The notes: a model not told the origin generated them from the letters alone. A stretch of 64,000 nucleotides of DNA from Phytophthora colocasiae (GCA_018806915.1 JAGKQI010000045.1:1302001-1366000); one strand, 5' to 3'. Positions 16,014-26,944 are shown, counted from the first letter of the stretch. Numbers and translations: made by a program.

Positions 16014-17642
16014 ATGGCAGACGCAGTTGCTGAACCATCGGTGCAAGGCGGCATGCGCGTCGCAGGATCTCAGGAACAAGTTGCTGGGTCATTAAAACGG
16101 CGAGCCAAGGCGTTGGAGCAAGGTACTGAGCAAGAGTCACAGGAGCAAGATGATGAGATCGATGCTAGGCTGGTGAAGAAGCATCGTCAAGAGCGTACGA
16201 CGTGCTACTTCCAGGGAAATAAGTACACGCGTGCATGGACTTCCTCAAAGAAAGTTGTTTATCGTTGTTCGTCATTTCGACGCACGGAGTGCAAGGGGAC
16301 TATGGAATACAACATCTCGACAATGGGTTACTCCAATGCTCGGCCACATACATGCCAGGTCACGCAGAGTGCTTTTGGAATATCCGATGTCAACGATGAA
16401 ATGAAAGCCATGGCAGACAGCTTGGCAATTGCTGACGTCGCTCGACCGGTAAGAGAAATATGGCAGGAGCTACGCAGCATCTTCTACGGTAATGGCAGCA
16501 ATGTCATGGTTGGTTTGTCTGAGTCACAAGTGATTAACCGCGTGTATAGAGCAAGATCTCTTCACTATAGTGGCAACGTGCATGGATCGGTGGAGATTCC
16601 ACCACTCTCGCTAGCACTCAATGAGTCAGTGTCGTTTTTCCAATTTCACTTTGTTTCAGCAAACCGCCAAGATGTGAACAGTCCAACACGATTACTGGGG
16701 TGGGCACATCCAGCGCTGGTGAACTTGCTTCGCTACCACAACGTGTCGCTCTTTATCGATGGTACTTTTCGTTGCGTTCCACGTAATTTTCAGCAATGTG
16801 TGGTTTTCATGGTTCACGACCGTGCTTCAGGACTGTTTGTCCCTGTGTTTTACATTTTAAGCACATCTCGCTGCGCGGACGCGTACTGGGATATGATGCA
16901 CTTTGTTTTCCAAGCCACTGACCAGCAACTAAGCCCAGGAGAAGTTGTATGCGACTTTGAATCGGCTCTAATGCAAGCAGTGCAAACTCAGTTCCGTGAC
17001 GCTATTGTCTTGGGTTGTTTATTCCATTTGAAGCAAGCACTGCGGCGAGCGATGAAGAGGTATGCTATACCTGATGCTGAATGCGCTGTAGCGATGAAAA
17101 GAGGCGTTATCGACATGTTGACAGTGGCCGACCCAGATCAAGTGAACTCACATGGAATTGCTTGGGCTCGTGCAGAAATTAAGCTTCGTTGCGAGAAGCA
17201 AGGCATCACGTATTCCAATGCAAAGTGGCAGGAGTTTTGGGCCTATTTTAAGCGAACTTGGATTGATGAATACTCAGAGGATCTTTGGAATGTACACGGT
17301 CTCGATAACGAGCTTGTTGCACGTACGAATAACCCACTTGAGCGATTCAATCGCATTCTCAACACGCGATTCCCCACACCACATCCCTCCATGGCCACAT
17401 TCGTGAGTGTAATCAAGCAACTTTCAGCCGAGTATGTGCAGCAGTTGGCTGATATCCCTCGTGAACGAAGCAAACGTGTTGTGCGCGAGACCATTGAGTT
17501 ACCTGCTGCCATTGATCTACCCATGGCACTCGAGAATACGACCACAGCTGACTCGGATTCTACTTCATTGTCGGCAACTACTACTTCAGATGGTGGTACA
17601 CCACATCACTGTCAGGAAGATGCTGCTGCTGCAGTACTGTAG
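16014..17642 (+). CDS. MULE transposase
   Basis: 542 residues from an ATG at 16014, 104 bp inside the left repeat. The N-terminal part has a FLYWCH-like zinc-binding pattern (CYFQGNKYTRAW...YRCSSFRRTECKG...HTC, about residues 63-120). The centre is the MULE transposase domain: first Asp in LFIDGTFRCVP (about 245-250), second Asp in VVCDFESALMQA (about 318), followed by a CLFHLKQALRRA helix with the typical C-x-x-H signature. The last acidic residue should lie in the WIDEYSEDLWN or NNPLERFNRILN region. The reading frame is intact with no stop or frameshift, so the protein could be active. It cuts and rejoins the element at its inverted repeats. Confidence 0.88.
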   Translation: MADAVAEPSVQGGMRVAGSQEQVAGSLKRRAKALEQGTEQESQEQDDEIDARLVKKHRQERTTCYFQGNKYTRAWTSSKKVVYRCSSFRRTECKGTMEYNISTMGYSNARPHTCQVTQSAFGISDVNDEMKAMADSLAIADVARPVREIWQELRSIFYGNGSNVMVGLSESQVINRVYRARSLHYSGNVHGSVEIPPLSLALNESVSFFQFHFVSANRQDVNSPTRLLGWAHPALVNLLRYHNVSLFIDGTFRCVPRNFQQCVVFMVHDRASGLFVPVFYILSTSRCADAYWDMMHFVFQATDQQLSPGEVVCDFESALMQAVQTQFRDAIVLGCLFHLKQALRRAMKRYAIPDAECAVAMKRGVIDMLTVADPDQVNSHGIAWARAEIKLRCEKQGITYSNAKWQEFWAYFKRTWIDEYSEDLWNVHGLDNELVARTNNPLERFNRILNTRFPTPHPSMATFVSVIKQLSAEYVQQLADIPRERSKRVVRETIELPAAIDLPMALENTTTADSDSTSLSATTTSDGGTPHHCQEDAAAAVL

Positions 17643-17745
17643 TGATAGGACTTGGTCTATTTAGCCAGTAGGTTGCTGTACCTTTGCATTAATCTGCGAG
17701 TGCCCTTTGCCTGTTGCTATGACTGATGAGAATGTTCTTTTAGTG

Positions 17746-17780
17746 CTGATCCAAGACCAGATCCGTACTGTATCTGTTCC
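17746..17780 (-). repeat. MULE right terminal inverted repeat
   Basis: Reverse complement of the left repeat with three differences out of 35 positions. Confidence 0.8.
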
Positions 17781-17835
17781 AAATTCAAATCTACCGATTG
17801 AGATGCAGTTTTCACCGCTTGGATGGTAAAAGATA

Positions 17836-17878
17836 CACAAGTTGGTAGAGTTAGTTGAGTCAACTCTACCAACTTGTG
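17836..17878. repeat. Perfect 17-bp inverted repeat (hairpin)
   Basis: The arms CACAAGTTGGTAGAGTT (17836-17852) and its exact reverse complement (17862-17878) flank a 9-base loop. It lies 55 bp outside the MULE end. It could be a terminator-like RNA hairpin, a small foldback element or a recombination scar; nothing else decides. Confidence 0.75.
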
Positions 17879-17880
17879 AC

Positions 17881-18908
17881 TCGGTTGAGACGGTGTTCTT
17901 TTTTCACCAATATATGCTGATATAGAGGCAATAGATCATCAATTACAGCACCGGCTCAAGGTTTCCAGTATCCGTTAGAATAAGCTGTCGATGGGAAATG
18001 GGGCGTGTGGTTTCGAGCAGTCAGCTCTTGCTTTTTCGCAATTGTAGAGGTAGGAATGCCAATTATTTGTGCTGTCAAGACTTCCAGTAGGTAAAAAACA
18101 AATGTCGATGCGGCTTTCACAAGCGGAACGCCATCTCCTCGCAGTATTTCGCTCCTGTCCTCATGCCGTTGTTATATCCATTTTCCAGCTTACCTTGAAT
18201 GAAGACCACGTCGTATCTCAGAAGAGGAAGACTCGCAGCTGGGTGTACGTTTACAAGAGTACCTGCTAGTCATAGCTATAGCTATAGTTGTAAATCAGGG
18301 ATCTCCTAAGCCGTCTTCTACTGATCGGACTCGTGCCCTCAATGCTTTTACACCTTCGTCAGAATTCCGCCATGGATTCTTATCATGATTTGATTTGCTA
18401 ACGACGTTAGCCTATTAATAACGCCAATTAAACGTATTCGGGAGAGCGGAGACCACAGCCAAACAGCAGCATTGGCACGCCACCACAGGCCACCATCGGG
18501 GCAACCAAATGTGGAATTAAAAATTTAATCTCCTGAAAAGACGGACGCAAATGCAAAACCGGCAAATGCACAACAGCAGCATTGAAAAACAAGCAGCATG
18601 ACATTGCCATCGTCTTTCGCTATGAAGGTCACAACCAAGCAGTTTTTTGGTGGCACGTGCTTTTCGATTCGACAACCGAAACTATCCAGCAAGTGTTTAA
18701 AATTTCTTACAAACATCAAGTCAAAGAGATAATCCCGGCACATCATGGCGGTATACAAGCGCAAGTCATTTGCCAAAGTTCTGCAACATTTTGCGTTGCA
18801 TGTCTCGGATCCTGTCTCTCCCTTTATCATGTGGCCACACTGTACATCCACGACGCATGATCGACCAGCGCTTCATCAGTCTAGAAAAAGCTCAACAGAT
18901 ACATCTCC
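17881..18908. other. Intergenic region between the MULE and the mucin-like gene
   Basis: Only short overlapping ORFs with no recognisable domain or codon structure, plus a small CTATAG repeat near 18270-18290. I see no gene here. Confidence 0.5.
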
Positions 18909-19373
18909 ATGAAGGTTCTCCAAGTTGTTCTCTTGGCCGCGTTGGCCATCTCCGCCGTATCCGGTGCTACGACCACCACAACCGCTTCGAATTCGACTTC
19001 TTCGGCTGTGACGTCTTCAAGTGCCAGTGCTGCCACGTCCACTGCGTCGTCCACTGAGTCTTCGGCCAGTGCCGTTGCTTCTGTTGCATCTTCGTCTTCA
19101 GGCTCGTCGAACGCGACATCTTCAGCTTCGGAATCAGCTACGTCTGAGTCTGCCACGAGTGACTCGAGCTCTACCAGTGCGTCCGACGAGGCTACAGCTC
19201 AAAGCAGTTCTGGTTCCGAGTCGGACTCAGGTCCTACGGGTGATTCGGGCGGCGCCATTGCCCCTCGCTCTGGCTCGATGCTCTCCAGCTCTTCGGACGC
19301 GATGCCCCAAGTGACGGCTACGATGGGATCTGTGGCGGCAGTTGTTGTTGCTCTTGGCGCCTACTTCCTGTAG
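18909..19373 (+). CDS. Secreted Ser/Thr-rich mucin-like protein, probably GPI-anchored
   Basis: 154 residues from an ATG at 18909. A clear signal peptide (MKVLQVVLLAALAISAVSG, cleavage after about residue 19) is followed by about 110 residues that are mostly Ser, Thr and Ala, with two N-glycosylation sequons (NST, NAT), and a hydrophobic C-terminus (VAAVVVALGAYFL) with no charged tail, as in GPI attachment signals. Such proteins are heavily O-glycosylated and sit on the cell wall or membrane of oomycete hyphae, cysts or zoospores; mucin-like adhesins are known there. The exact role cannot be read from the sequence. It is a single exon, intact, and lies between transposons. Confidence 0.75.
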   Translation: MKVLQVVLLAALAISAVSGATTTTTASNSTSSAVTSSSASAATSTASSTESSASAVASVASSSSGSSNATSSASESATSESATSDSSSTSASDEATAQSSSGSESDSGPTGDSGGAIAPRSGSMLSSSSDAMPQVTATMGSVAAVVVALGAYFL

Positions 19374-19936
19374 GTTTAGCAAGCTTGGATCTACGTAGAC
19401 TGCAACGGTGAACACTACTGGACAGTCTGCTGGGCTGCTCGTATCATTAACACGTATATTTCCGCTACCTGATTAAGCAATTCAGTTTTGAGGTCGGTGT
19501 TGCAGGCAGTTAATTAATGAATTGATAGCTATGCGTACCAGATTAAACTTTGCGAGGTCCAGTGTTTGTTGTACGGGGTAGATTTAAGAGTGAACAGCAA
19601 AGACGAGTTTGGTAAGTGGGGCATCAACATTGGGGCGTCTCAGCCCACGCAAATTGAGTTTTACGTCGGAAATTTGCAGAGCAGATGAAAAGGTCATCAA
19701 CAAGTCTGCTCTTAGCTCAACCGGTTGGGTGAGATCCAGTCAAGATGATGCCTAAAGCGTTGTTGATGATGCTTCTGGTCATATACAGTAGAGTGAACAA
19801 GAAAGTTTAATATTTGCTGAAAAGCTTTTGAGCAAAACAAGTATTTCGCATTTCTCGTTTAGTCTGCAATCTCTGTTCATGACGGAAACCGCACCCTGTT
19901 TGGCAAAAATGAACGTCTTGATCAGCACAGATGCTC
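19374..19936. other. Intergenic region, original 3' flank of CCDC124
   Basis: No gene seen. Before the LINE insertion this DNA followed the CCDC124 stop codon directly (on the minus strand), so it should contain that gene's former 3' UTR and polyadenylation signals. Confidence 0.5.
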
Positions 19937-19951
19937 AATACTCAGTCTTGG
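19937..19951. repeat. LINE target-site duplication, copy at the LINE 3' end
   Basis: AATACTCAGTCTTGG, 15 bp, identical to 34948-34962. Confidence 0.92.
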
Positions 19952-20061
19952 TTTCGTTTTTCAGTGAGGTACATTGATGTCACTTAGCTATGCTAACGAC
20001 TTCCTATGTCCGTTCTAGTGTTCGCCCCTATGTCGACCACTAGCCTTCATCCCGGCCAGAG

Positions 20062-21900
20062 CTACTCTCCGCCGTTACCTGGTGTCAACCCCATCGAGTT
20101 GACCAAAAGTGCCGCTTGGGAATTGTCCACGATGTTGTCTCGGATCGTAGCTCCATCATTGTCCGCCCAGTGAGTGACATCTCCATGCTGATGCTGAAGC
20201 ACCGCCGCCCAATGTTGAAGTTGTAAAGTTGTTCCTTCGATGCGCACTTGAATGCTGCGTTTGGAGTCCATTGCCTGATTGGCAAGTTTGTCCGCCATTT
20301 TGTTGTGGCTCCGCAGATGATGATGCCACTGGATTATCTGTAGCTTATCAGCTAATCTTCTACTCCGCCAATATATGTTCTTGAGGTGAGAGGCTTTGGG
20401 TGGTTTCCTCCGTCGATGCTGCCGTATTATGATCTCACTATCCCCAATGACGTGTACTGGAGAGTATCCATGTCGGACGCACGCACGTAGTCCCGTTAAG
20501 AGACCCATATTTTCAGCCACATTGTTGGTTGTTGTCTTGCTAGCATAGGACATTTGAGCTAGCCAGCAAACTGTGGACGCTGCGTTATTTGCCCCTAAAC
20601 GGAGAATAATCGATCCACTTCCACCCGGGCCAGGGTTACCTCTCGAGCCACCGTCGAAAAATAGTAAGTAAAACTCTGATGGGGTACTGGTCAACATAGT
20701 TGGTAGCGGATCTTCAACGTTAAGTGCATTAATCAGGATGTTGCCAACGGTGTCTCCAAATTTGAAAGGTGCTGCCGCTCCTAGATGTAGATGCACTGTT
20801 TTGTACCCCTGTCGAAGCCGAGATAACATAGTGTGCGTTTGGTAACTCGAGGTGACGTTATTGAGATCGTCAAAATATTGAATTCTCCATCTCCAGACTG
20901 CATTCAGATAAATCGCGACTCCAATGCGCCAACAACTCTCCGTCAGTTCTGTTAGCGCCTCCGCAAACGTTGTTGATGAGAAAAGCGTCTTTGGAACCAT
21001 ACCTTCCGCCTGCGACCAGACTCCAGCTGGTATTGCGGGAAGTGTCATGCTGAAGCGTGCAAGTTCGCAGTCGTGGTCGCGGAGCCCCAGTCTTTTCCAT
21101 GGTAAAAGTAGATGACGACGCAAAAGCGCCGCAGCTGGGCACCCCCAAAACACGTGATGAAGGTCCACTTCATGAACGTGAATACACTCTTTGTGAGGGC
21201 ATCCCATTCTGTTGTTGACAACGTCGTACAGCGAGAATGCATGCAATTTCAGACGGATGAGAAGTTGTTCACCCCACGGCCCCAGCCCAACCACTCGTCT
21301 GATCCGTTTCCACTCCAGTTCCATCAAGCCTTGAGCTGCCAATGTGCTGTGTGCAGCCCATTGGGCCTGCCTCGCTTTCAGTTTTTCCGTACCCCTCCGT
21401 CGTTTCTTCTCTGCGATGCGTGCCTTGTACTCCCTCCTGTGGCGTGTCCATCGTCGCCGCCCAGCCCATAGACAAACCAGTCTGCTGAGCTTGGGGTGTG
21501 GATGAACTGCCTGCACGCTGACGTCTGGCTTTAACTTTCTCTGGAGGAGTGTGGTTAGAGCAAGGTGCCCATCCACTCTGTCAATGCGTGGTGGGCCGGC
21601 GGTATCGGTTTGTATGAGCACTTCCGTTGTGGTATACCCCCGTAGACTGGGTGATCCGTCGGCGCCGCCTGGAATCGGACCTCGTTAGGATAATCAACAA
21701 GTGTCGTGATCCGTGGAAAATTCATCAGCAGTGTCAGTGCAAGTAGCTCCGCTTGAGGTTTTCCGAAAGTGCGTGAGGCCATGCTGGTGTGGAATTCAAA
21801 GATCATCACGCCACGTTCAATACGTTGCCACCTAACTATGTCTCGTATAAGCGTGTGCGGGGTAGATATTCCCCCGCATGCCTCTGCCAGTGTGTGTCTG
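20062..21900 (-). pseudogene. LINE ORF2, distal half: zinc-binding region and RNase H
   Basis: Continues ORF2 from 26945 across the nested LTR element; joining the flanks with one GTCTG copy keeps the frame. The first part (21555-21900) is in one frame, and the rest (20062 to about 21621) is in another, so a frameshift lies within about 21555-21621. The second part has a Cys/His cluster (CPHKECIHVHEVDLHHVFWGC) typical of the RT-associated zinc region, and an RNase HI domain starting at DGGSRGNPGPGG (near 20620-20660) with the later catalytic acids in AENMGLL and IGDSEIII. RNase H removes the RNA strand during target-primed reverse transcription. Confidence 0.82.
21896..21900. repeat. Target-site duplication of the nested LTR element (GTCTG), left copy
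   Basis: GTCTG directly precedes the LTR and recurs at 26945-26949. Confidence 0.88.
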
Positions 21901-22238
21901 TGTGACGTGCTGCCAGTTTGGGAGCTGGAACTCCCTGCAAAATGCAACGTGTATTGGTCGCTTTGGTAGTGCAAAGTAAATTGCAAAGTGATCGATTCTA
22001 GTGCTAGTCTTTGGGCGCTCTCGCCGGCCGCCTTGGCCGTCCAGGGAGCAGCGTCCTTGCAGTTGTTCTTGTTGCAGCCATGCATGCAAGTCAGCCTTGC
22101 CAGCTGAGCTTGCGTGCGATCTGGCCTGCCGTCTGTGTACTTGTGTTGTTGGCGATGAGCTCCTGTCATCCCAACGCTTTTGGCTGCGGGATTGGTAAGC
22201 TGTCAGCAGATGCCTGTTGTCGCCAGGCCATCGCCACA
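21901..22238 (-). repeat. 3' LTR of the nested element
   Basis: 338 bp, same sequence as 26607-26944 by eye. A G-rich stretch (CTTGGGGGGCAG on the minus strand, about 22239-22250) directly upstream is the likely polypurine tract. Confidence 0.92.
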
Positions 22239-22639
22239 CTGCCCCCCAAGCTTTCAATCCTCAGTCGAAATCGTCCCTCCAGCGTGCGTGCGATTGTATC
22301 GTCCGGTTGTGACTGCCTCGTCACATACTGTGCATGACCGGTCCTCCAACTTCAACGCGTTGCAGTGTTACATGTTGTGATCTCTCGGATTTGCAACAAT
22401 TCTCGCCTTGACCTTTTTGCCCAATCAGAACCGAGAAATCTGAATATCAGCCAACCAGATTGTAGAGTTGCTCGACACTTGAATACACTTGTTGATATTG
22501 TGATCCATCGTCTGAAAGTTGACTACTACATGTGTATGAGATCGAACTCAAGATACCCATTGCGGCGCGACTTGGAAATGCTTGCAAGATCTCGAAACTC
22601 TCATACGTCATATGCAATTGGCCAGGAAGTGCTTGTAAC

Positions 22640-24865
22640 TCAGTTCCTGCGTTGCCTTGGCGTCTCGGACTTCGTCTGGGAGGTCACAGCGAGTAGGAAA
22701 TCATCATCGTTTGCTTCGTTCGCGTACTGTAGCAGTAGTTGTGGTACATCTTCATACATGGTCTTCAGCGGCTCCCAAGAGTCCTCGATAGTCTCGAGAC
22801 CCATCCACTTGACTTTGATCTCGTAGGCTTCCATGTCAGGGTTCATTCTGTGCTCCAAGATAGACTCCACGGCCATCAGTGTCCCTTGCGAGGCAATATG
22901 GTCCAGCAGTTCTTCGGTCACGTTGAGTGAGTCGTCTGCGTAGAGTTTTAGGCGAGATGGGTGCACATTCACTGTAGTCCCGTTGACCAGATGCTCAACT
23001 GTGAAGTAGTAGTCAGCACTGCCAACCACTCTACGCAGACGACTGGGGCAGTGGGGGCAGTGTGTTTCGCTAAAAGGCCGTGGAATCACCACGCCGCCCT
23101 TCACGTGCAGGCAGAGTAGGCACTTCTCGCAGAAGTCGCGTACCATCCTGCTAAGTCCACCAATACTGAACAGCCGGCGGATGTGGTTCGTCATCACATT
23201 CATGCCGCGGTGTCCGTTGTGGCCACAGTGAGCAATGATCAGCAGTCTTTCAATCAGCTCGGTCGCATCACTTGGTATCCAGATCAAACCATTGATTCGC
23301 CACAGATCATCATTGCCCGGTACAGCATCTTTTGGCGTTACATGCAGAGCCTGAATGCTGCCGATCTCGTCGGTCGTGGGCCACACGAATCCGTCCTGGT
23401 CCAGTGGACGAAGTGGCGTCATGCCATTCTTGGTCGTTGCAACACTCTCTGCATGTTTCCGTTTTGATCGAGTAAAGCGTTTGGCCGAGTGAATTCTTGC
23501 TGCTGGTTGCTGCTTCCCGCCCCACCGTGAGATGAGGTCTGCCCACACGTTATGGACGCCGGCAATATGTTCGATAGTATAGCGATACTCTAGCAGCTTC
23601 GTGGACCAACGAAGAAGTTTGCCGCGAACGTGCTTTTTTAACTCCTTGCTTGGCGAGAAGAGAAAGATAATGTTCCGATGGTCGCAGTAGAGTCGAAATC
23701 CTTGTGGCCTTAGAAGTAGATACTCCAGTCTTTCACACGCGTGCACAATTGGATACGACTCTTTCTCAATTACACTCCAATTGAGCGCCGATCCGCTGAA
23801 GTTGCCACCCATGCAGATCAAGAGTTCATGATCCTGCTCTTGGATAGGTACATCGGGTTTCCACTGTCGAACTTGCGATACAACCAGTCCCCATCCTCTG
23901 TCAGAGGCGTCCGAGAGCAGACACAACATCTTGTCTGGGTCCGGGTATGCTAGTGTCGCCGAATTGCTCAGGAGTTCCTTCACTGCTTCAAATGCTTGTT
24001 CTTCTTCGGTCGTCAACTCGATCTGGATACCCGCAGCAGCTCTCTTCGTCTTTCGTGTGCCCGCCAGTGCAGCATCGAGCCGCTCCTGTAATGGCCGAGC
24101 GACGCGAGCATAGTCTACAAGCCCAGCACGCATCCAGTTGCTGGCGCATAAGAACTGTTGGAGTTCCGCCGCAGTTGCCGGAGTCGGTATTTCCCGTAGT
24201 GCACGGATTCGTTCGGGGTCGTGGCCGATGCCATGTTTGTTGATGATCCTGCCACACCATCGTACTTCCGTGAGAAATACAGCACTCTTTTTCGGATTGA
24301 GAATGAGACCGTGTTCATCAAGCTTTTTCAAAACAGCCTCGATTGCATCCACCAGCTCTTCTTGCGAGTTGGCGAATACCAGCAAGTCAGCTATCCACAC
24401 AATCACACATTTGTTGACAAGGTTCCCTAGAACCATTTCCACAGTTGATTGAAAGTGTAGAGCCGCATCACTGCTACCTTGTGGCACTCGAGTTGGCGTG
24501 AAAACACCCTTGTCCGTCATGTATGACAATAACTCTTGGCTGCTCCTGTGGAGAGGAAGCTGCCAGAACCCCTTCAGGAAATCAAACATCGCGTAGTACA
24601 TCATACCCTTGCAATGCTCGAGGGCAACCTCCAAGCTTGGCATCACACCAGCGATAGGCTCCGTCATCCCGTTGATCGGTCTGTAGTCGGTTGTCTGCCT
24701 GAACTCGTTGGTGCTTGGCTTGCGGACTGGCAACGCCGGGCAGCACCATCGACTCTCACGGTTCTCGAACACCCAGCCTAGTTCCACTAGGCGCTTGTTG
24801 AATGCTTCGAGGAAAGCGGATTTGTCTGCTGTATTGCCGTACCTTGCATCGGTACGGTGTAGCAT
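22640..24865 (-). pseudogene. pol: Nested element pol: RT, RNase H, integrase zinc region, chromodomain; integrase core deleted
   Basis: 741-codon frame, minus strand. It lacks the N-terminal RT residues, which are in the Gag-protease frame, so a 1-nt shift lies near 24820. The RT active-site motif reads VWIADLLVF instead of an xIDDLLxF type: the first catalytic Asp is Ala (codon GCT, near 24385-24400). The RNase H part ends in VWADLISRW. The integrase part keeps the HHCC zinc site (HCGHNGHRGMN...CEKCLLC) and then passes within about 15 residues into a GPY-like and a chromodomain-like region (MAVESILEHR...KVKWMGLE...SWEPL). The whole DDE core, normally about 150-200 residues, is absent. Such a protein cannot integrate cDNA. 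Confidence 0.85.
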
Positions 24866-26573
24866 TCTGTTTCAACCGAATCTTGAGTGGCGGTACCCTC
24901 GCAGGCGGATCATCGCCCAACTCAAGTCGCCAGCCGCTGTACTTATGGAGCACCTCGTATAGTCGCGTCGTGATATAGTCGTCAATCACACCGCGGTCGA
25001 TAGCATCGTGCACGAGAGCGTCAACCACATTCTGTACGACCTCGGCTTTATTGGGCTTGCATGGTGGCATACCATCCGGCCCATCGAAAGAGTCATCATC
25101 GTCCGGTCCCCGACACGCAAGGTACTCCAATTGTTGCTCAACGTCAATCCCCAGTTCGACGAGCAAAAGCTTGCCTACAAGCATCTCGTTCTCATCCGAC
25201 TCTATGATCAAACATCTCTTGGGATCTTGACATCTCACGGGACCTGCAGCGGTGTTGATCGTAAGTCTCACGTCGATCGCGTGAGTAGAGACCAAAGTTG
25301 TGCCTCCAACTGCCTGTGAGTGCACAGGCTCATCTAGCTCAATTAGTTTGACGGTTGAGTCCTGTGCTTGGAGCAGTTCAACGTGTTTCCGGGAGATGAT
25401 GTTTAAATCGCAGCCACTATCTGCACAACATGGCACCTCAACCGTGTCGTTGAGCAAAACCGTTGTGCGGTCGTCACTGACTGGGACAGTAGTTTGTTCT
25501 AGGCGCTTGGTTCGGTAACGCTTCGGCCCATTGCCATTGGCTCCTTTCTTGCTTTTCCTATCGGCAAGTAGCGCCTCCTTGGCTGCTTCATCGAGGTCAG
25601 GACACTGGCTCAACCAGTGGTCTTTGCCACAGTGAAAACAACCTGTTCTTGGTTTGCTCTCAACTGATGGCTGGGATTTCTTCGTTGCGCTTGATTTCAC
25701 CACCGAGCGGTTCGATTTCGCCTCATTGTGCCTTTCGGCAGCGAAACCTTGGTTGTTACTCGGCCTCGGAGGCTTTTCATTGTTCTTCATGGTTCTTGTA
25801 CCGTCGTCAGTGCGTCGTGGTTGCTGACGATTGCGTTTCGATAGTAGATTGAAAACCTTTTCCTGTTCAAGCGCTTTCTCCTTGACGAGGCTGTACAGCT
25901 TAGTCTCGTCCGTCTTGCTAGACGGGTCGACGAGGCGATGGTGCGTGTCAATTGCATCACGCAGTGCGGCAGGCTCAAGGTGACGTTTAAGTATCTTGCA
26001 CTTCTCCTTGATACCAGCGATGGTTGAAAAAGTACCAGCTAACCCATGCTGCATGATCACCTCATCGCATTTCATGAAATACTTAATCACCCGCGCTTTC
26101 ACATCGCGCTCTCGCATATCCATCTTCAACTCGGTCTTGAAGATCAAGTCGACGTCGATGATGGCGTCGTTCATCACGTTGCTCACAATTTTGTCGAGCT
26201 CCGCAACGATACGAGCTTCCGTCACATCCTCGATCGTCGTGTTCCACTCGAACTTGCAAAGCGTCTCCAGCAGTTGCCGATTGAACGAATTTTTGACGCT
26301 TATTAACGCCTTCGTTCTGTCTTCGCCCGTCGTGGCGCAGCGAGCCTCGACGGCGTCTTCATACTCCTGACGCTCTCTCTTCCATTTCACTAGGGCCTGG
26401 TGAGAGACGTCGGTCAGGTACGGTGGCATCAGCGCAGACGACGTAACGGGGATCACCGTAGTAAAGTCGGTGTCCGTCGTGGTCCTGCTTGCATCCGGGT
26501 TGGTTACTTCAGCAGCTTGGTCGACTTGCATCCTTGGATTGCCTTGAATCGATCTTCCGCTGCGAGTTCTCAT
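24756..26573 (-). CDS. gag: Nested element Gag-protease
   Basis: The ATG is at 26571-26573, 34 bp inside the 5' LTR. The Gag part contains a charged helical region and a zinc knuckle CFHCGKDHWLSQC, whose spacing (CX2CX3HX4C) is one residue shorter than canonical. The protease motif is CCADSGCDLNIIS, with the catalytic D-S-G. The frame then enters the start of RT (about NATPYRC) and ends at 24756, because pol continues in another frame. The upstream LTR and the LINE before it are open in this same frame, so a 1966-codon open frame (24756-30656) spans three different units; it is not one gene. Confidence 0.85.
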   Translation of the reverse strand: MRTRSGRSIQGNPRMQVDQAAEVTNPDASRTTTDTDFTTVIPVTSSALMPPYLTDVSHQALVKWKRERQEYEDAVEARCATTGEDRTKALISVKNSFNRQLLETLCKFEWNTTIEDVTEARIVAELDKIVSNVMNDAIIDVDLIFKTELKMDMRERDVKARVIKYFMKCDEVIMQHGLAGTFSTIAGIKEKCKILKRHLEPAALRDAIDTHHRLVDPSSKTDETKLYSLVKEKALEQEKVFNLLSKRNRQQPRRTDDGTRTMKNNEKPPRPSNNQGFAAERHNEAKSNRSVVKSSATKKSQPSVESKPRTGCFHCGKDHWLSQCPDLDEAAKEALLADRKSKKGANGNGPKRYRTKRLEQTTVPVSDDRTTVLLNDTVEVPCCADSGCDLNIISRKHVELLQAQDSTVKLIELDEPVHSQAVGGTTLVSTHAIDVRLTINTAAGPVRCQDPKRCLIIESDENEMLVGKLLLVELGIDVEQQLEYLACRGPDDDDSFDGPDGMPPCKPNKAEVVQNVVDALVHDAIDRGVIDDYITTRLYEVLHKYSGWRLELGDDPPARVPPLKIRLKQNATPYRCKVRQYSRQIRFPRSIQQAPSGTRLGVREP

Positions 26574-26606
26574 CGTTCTTGCACGAATGACAACTAAAGT
26601 TAACTT

Positions 26607-26944
26607 TGTGACGTGCTGCCAGTTTGGGAGCTGGAACTCCCTGCAAAATGCAACGTGTATTGGTCGCTTTGGTAGTGCAAAGTAAATTGCAAAGTGATCG
26701 ATTCTAGTGCTAGTCTTTGGGCGCTCTCGCCGGCCGCCTTGGCCGTCCAGGGAGCAGCGTCCTTGCAGTTGTTCTTGTTGCAGCCATGCATGCAAGTCAG
26801 CCTTGCCAGCTGAGCTTGCGTGCGATCTGGCCTGCCGTCTGTGTACTTGTGTTGTTGGCGATGAGCTCCTGTCATCCCAACGCTTTTGGCTGCGGGATTG
26901 GTAAGCTGTCAGCAGATGCCTGTTGTCGCCAGGCCATCGCCACA
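26607..26944 (-). repeat. 5' LTR of the nested element
   Basis: 338 bp, TGTG...CACA, no difference found from 21901-22238. The bases right after it on the minus strand (AAGTTAACTTTAGTTG) hold no TGG, so the minus-strand primer is not an ordinary tRNA 3' end in an obvious way. Confidence 0.92.

Larger units (their letters stand above)
15875..17780 (+). mobile_element. MULE (Mutator-like) DNA transposon
   Basis: 1.9 kb, bounded by 35-bp terminal inverted repeats that match at 32 of 35 positions, around one intact transposase ORF. I could not find a convincing 8-11 bp target duplication: the left flank ends CTGTCGATT and the right flank starts AAATTCAAA. The left end lies against the disrupted membrane-protein gene, so it may have cut that gene's 5' end. 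Confidence 0.8.
21901..26944 (-). mobile_element. Nested 5.0-kb LTR retrotransposon with a defective pol
   Basis: Two 338-bp direct repeats that I read as identical bound the element; they start TGTG and end CACA and are flanked by GTCTG. Coding order on the minus strand: Gag with a CCHC-like knuckle, aspartic protease, a frame change, RT, RNase H, the integrase HHCC region, and a chromodomain. It is of the Ty3/Gypsy chromovirus type, but the integrase DDE core is missing and one RT catalytic Asp is changed. Identical LTRs mean a very recent insertion, which must have used enzymes supplied in trans. Confidence 0.93.

Noticed and set aside
18525..18851. Short minus-strand ORF of 108 codons
   Set aside because: No domain, no start context, overlapped by equally long plus-strand ORFs; probably chance.
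21901..26944. Treating the 338-bp repeats as duplicated LINE coding sequence
   Set aside because: They have TGTG/CACA ends, a 5-bp target duplication, and a retroelement between them; the LINE frame is restored when they are removed.
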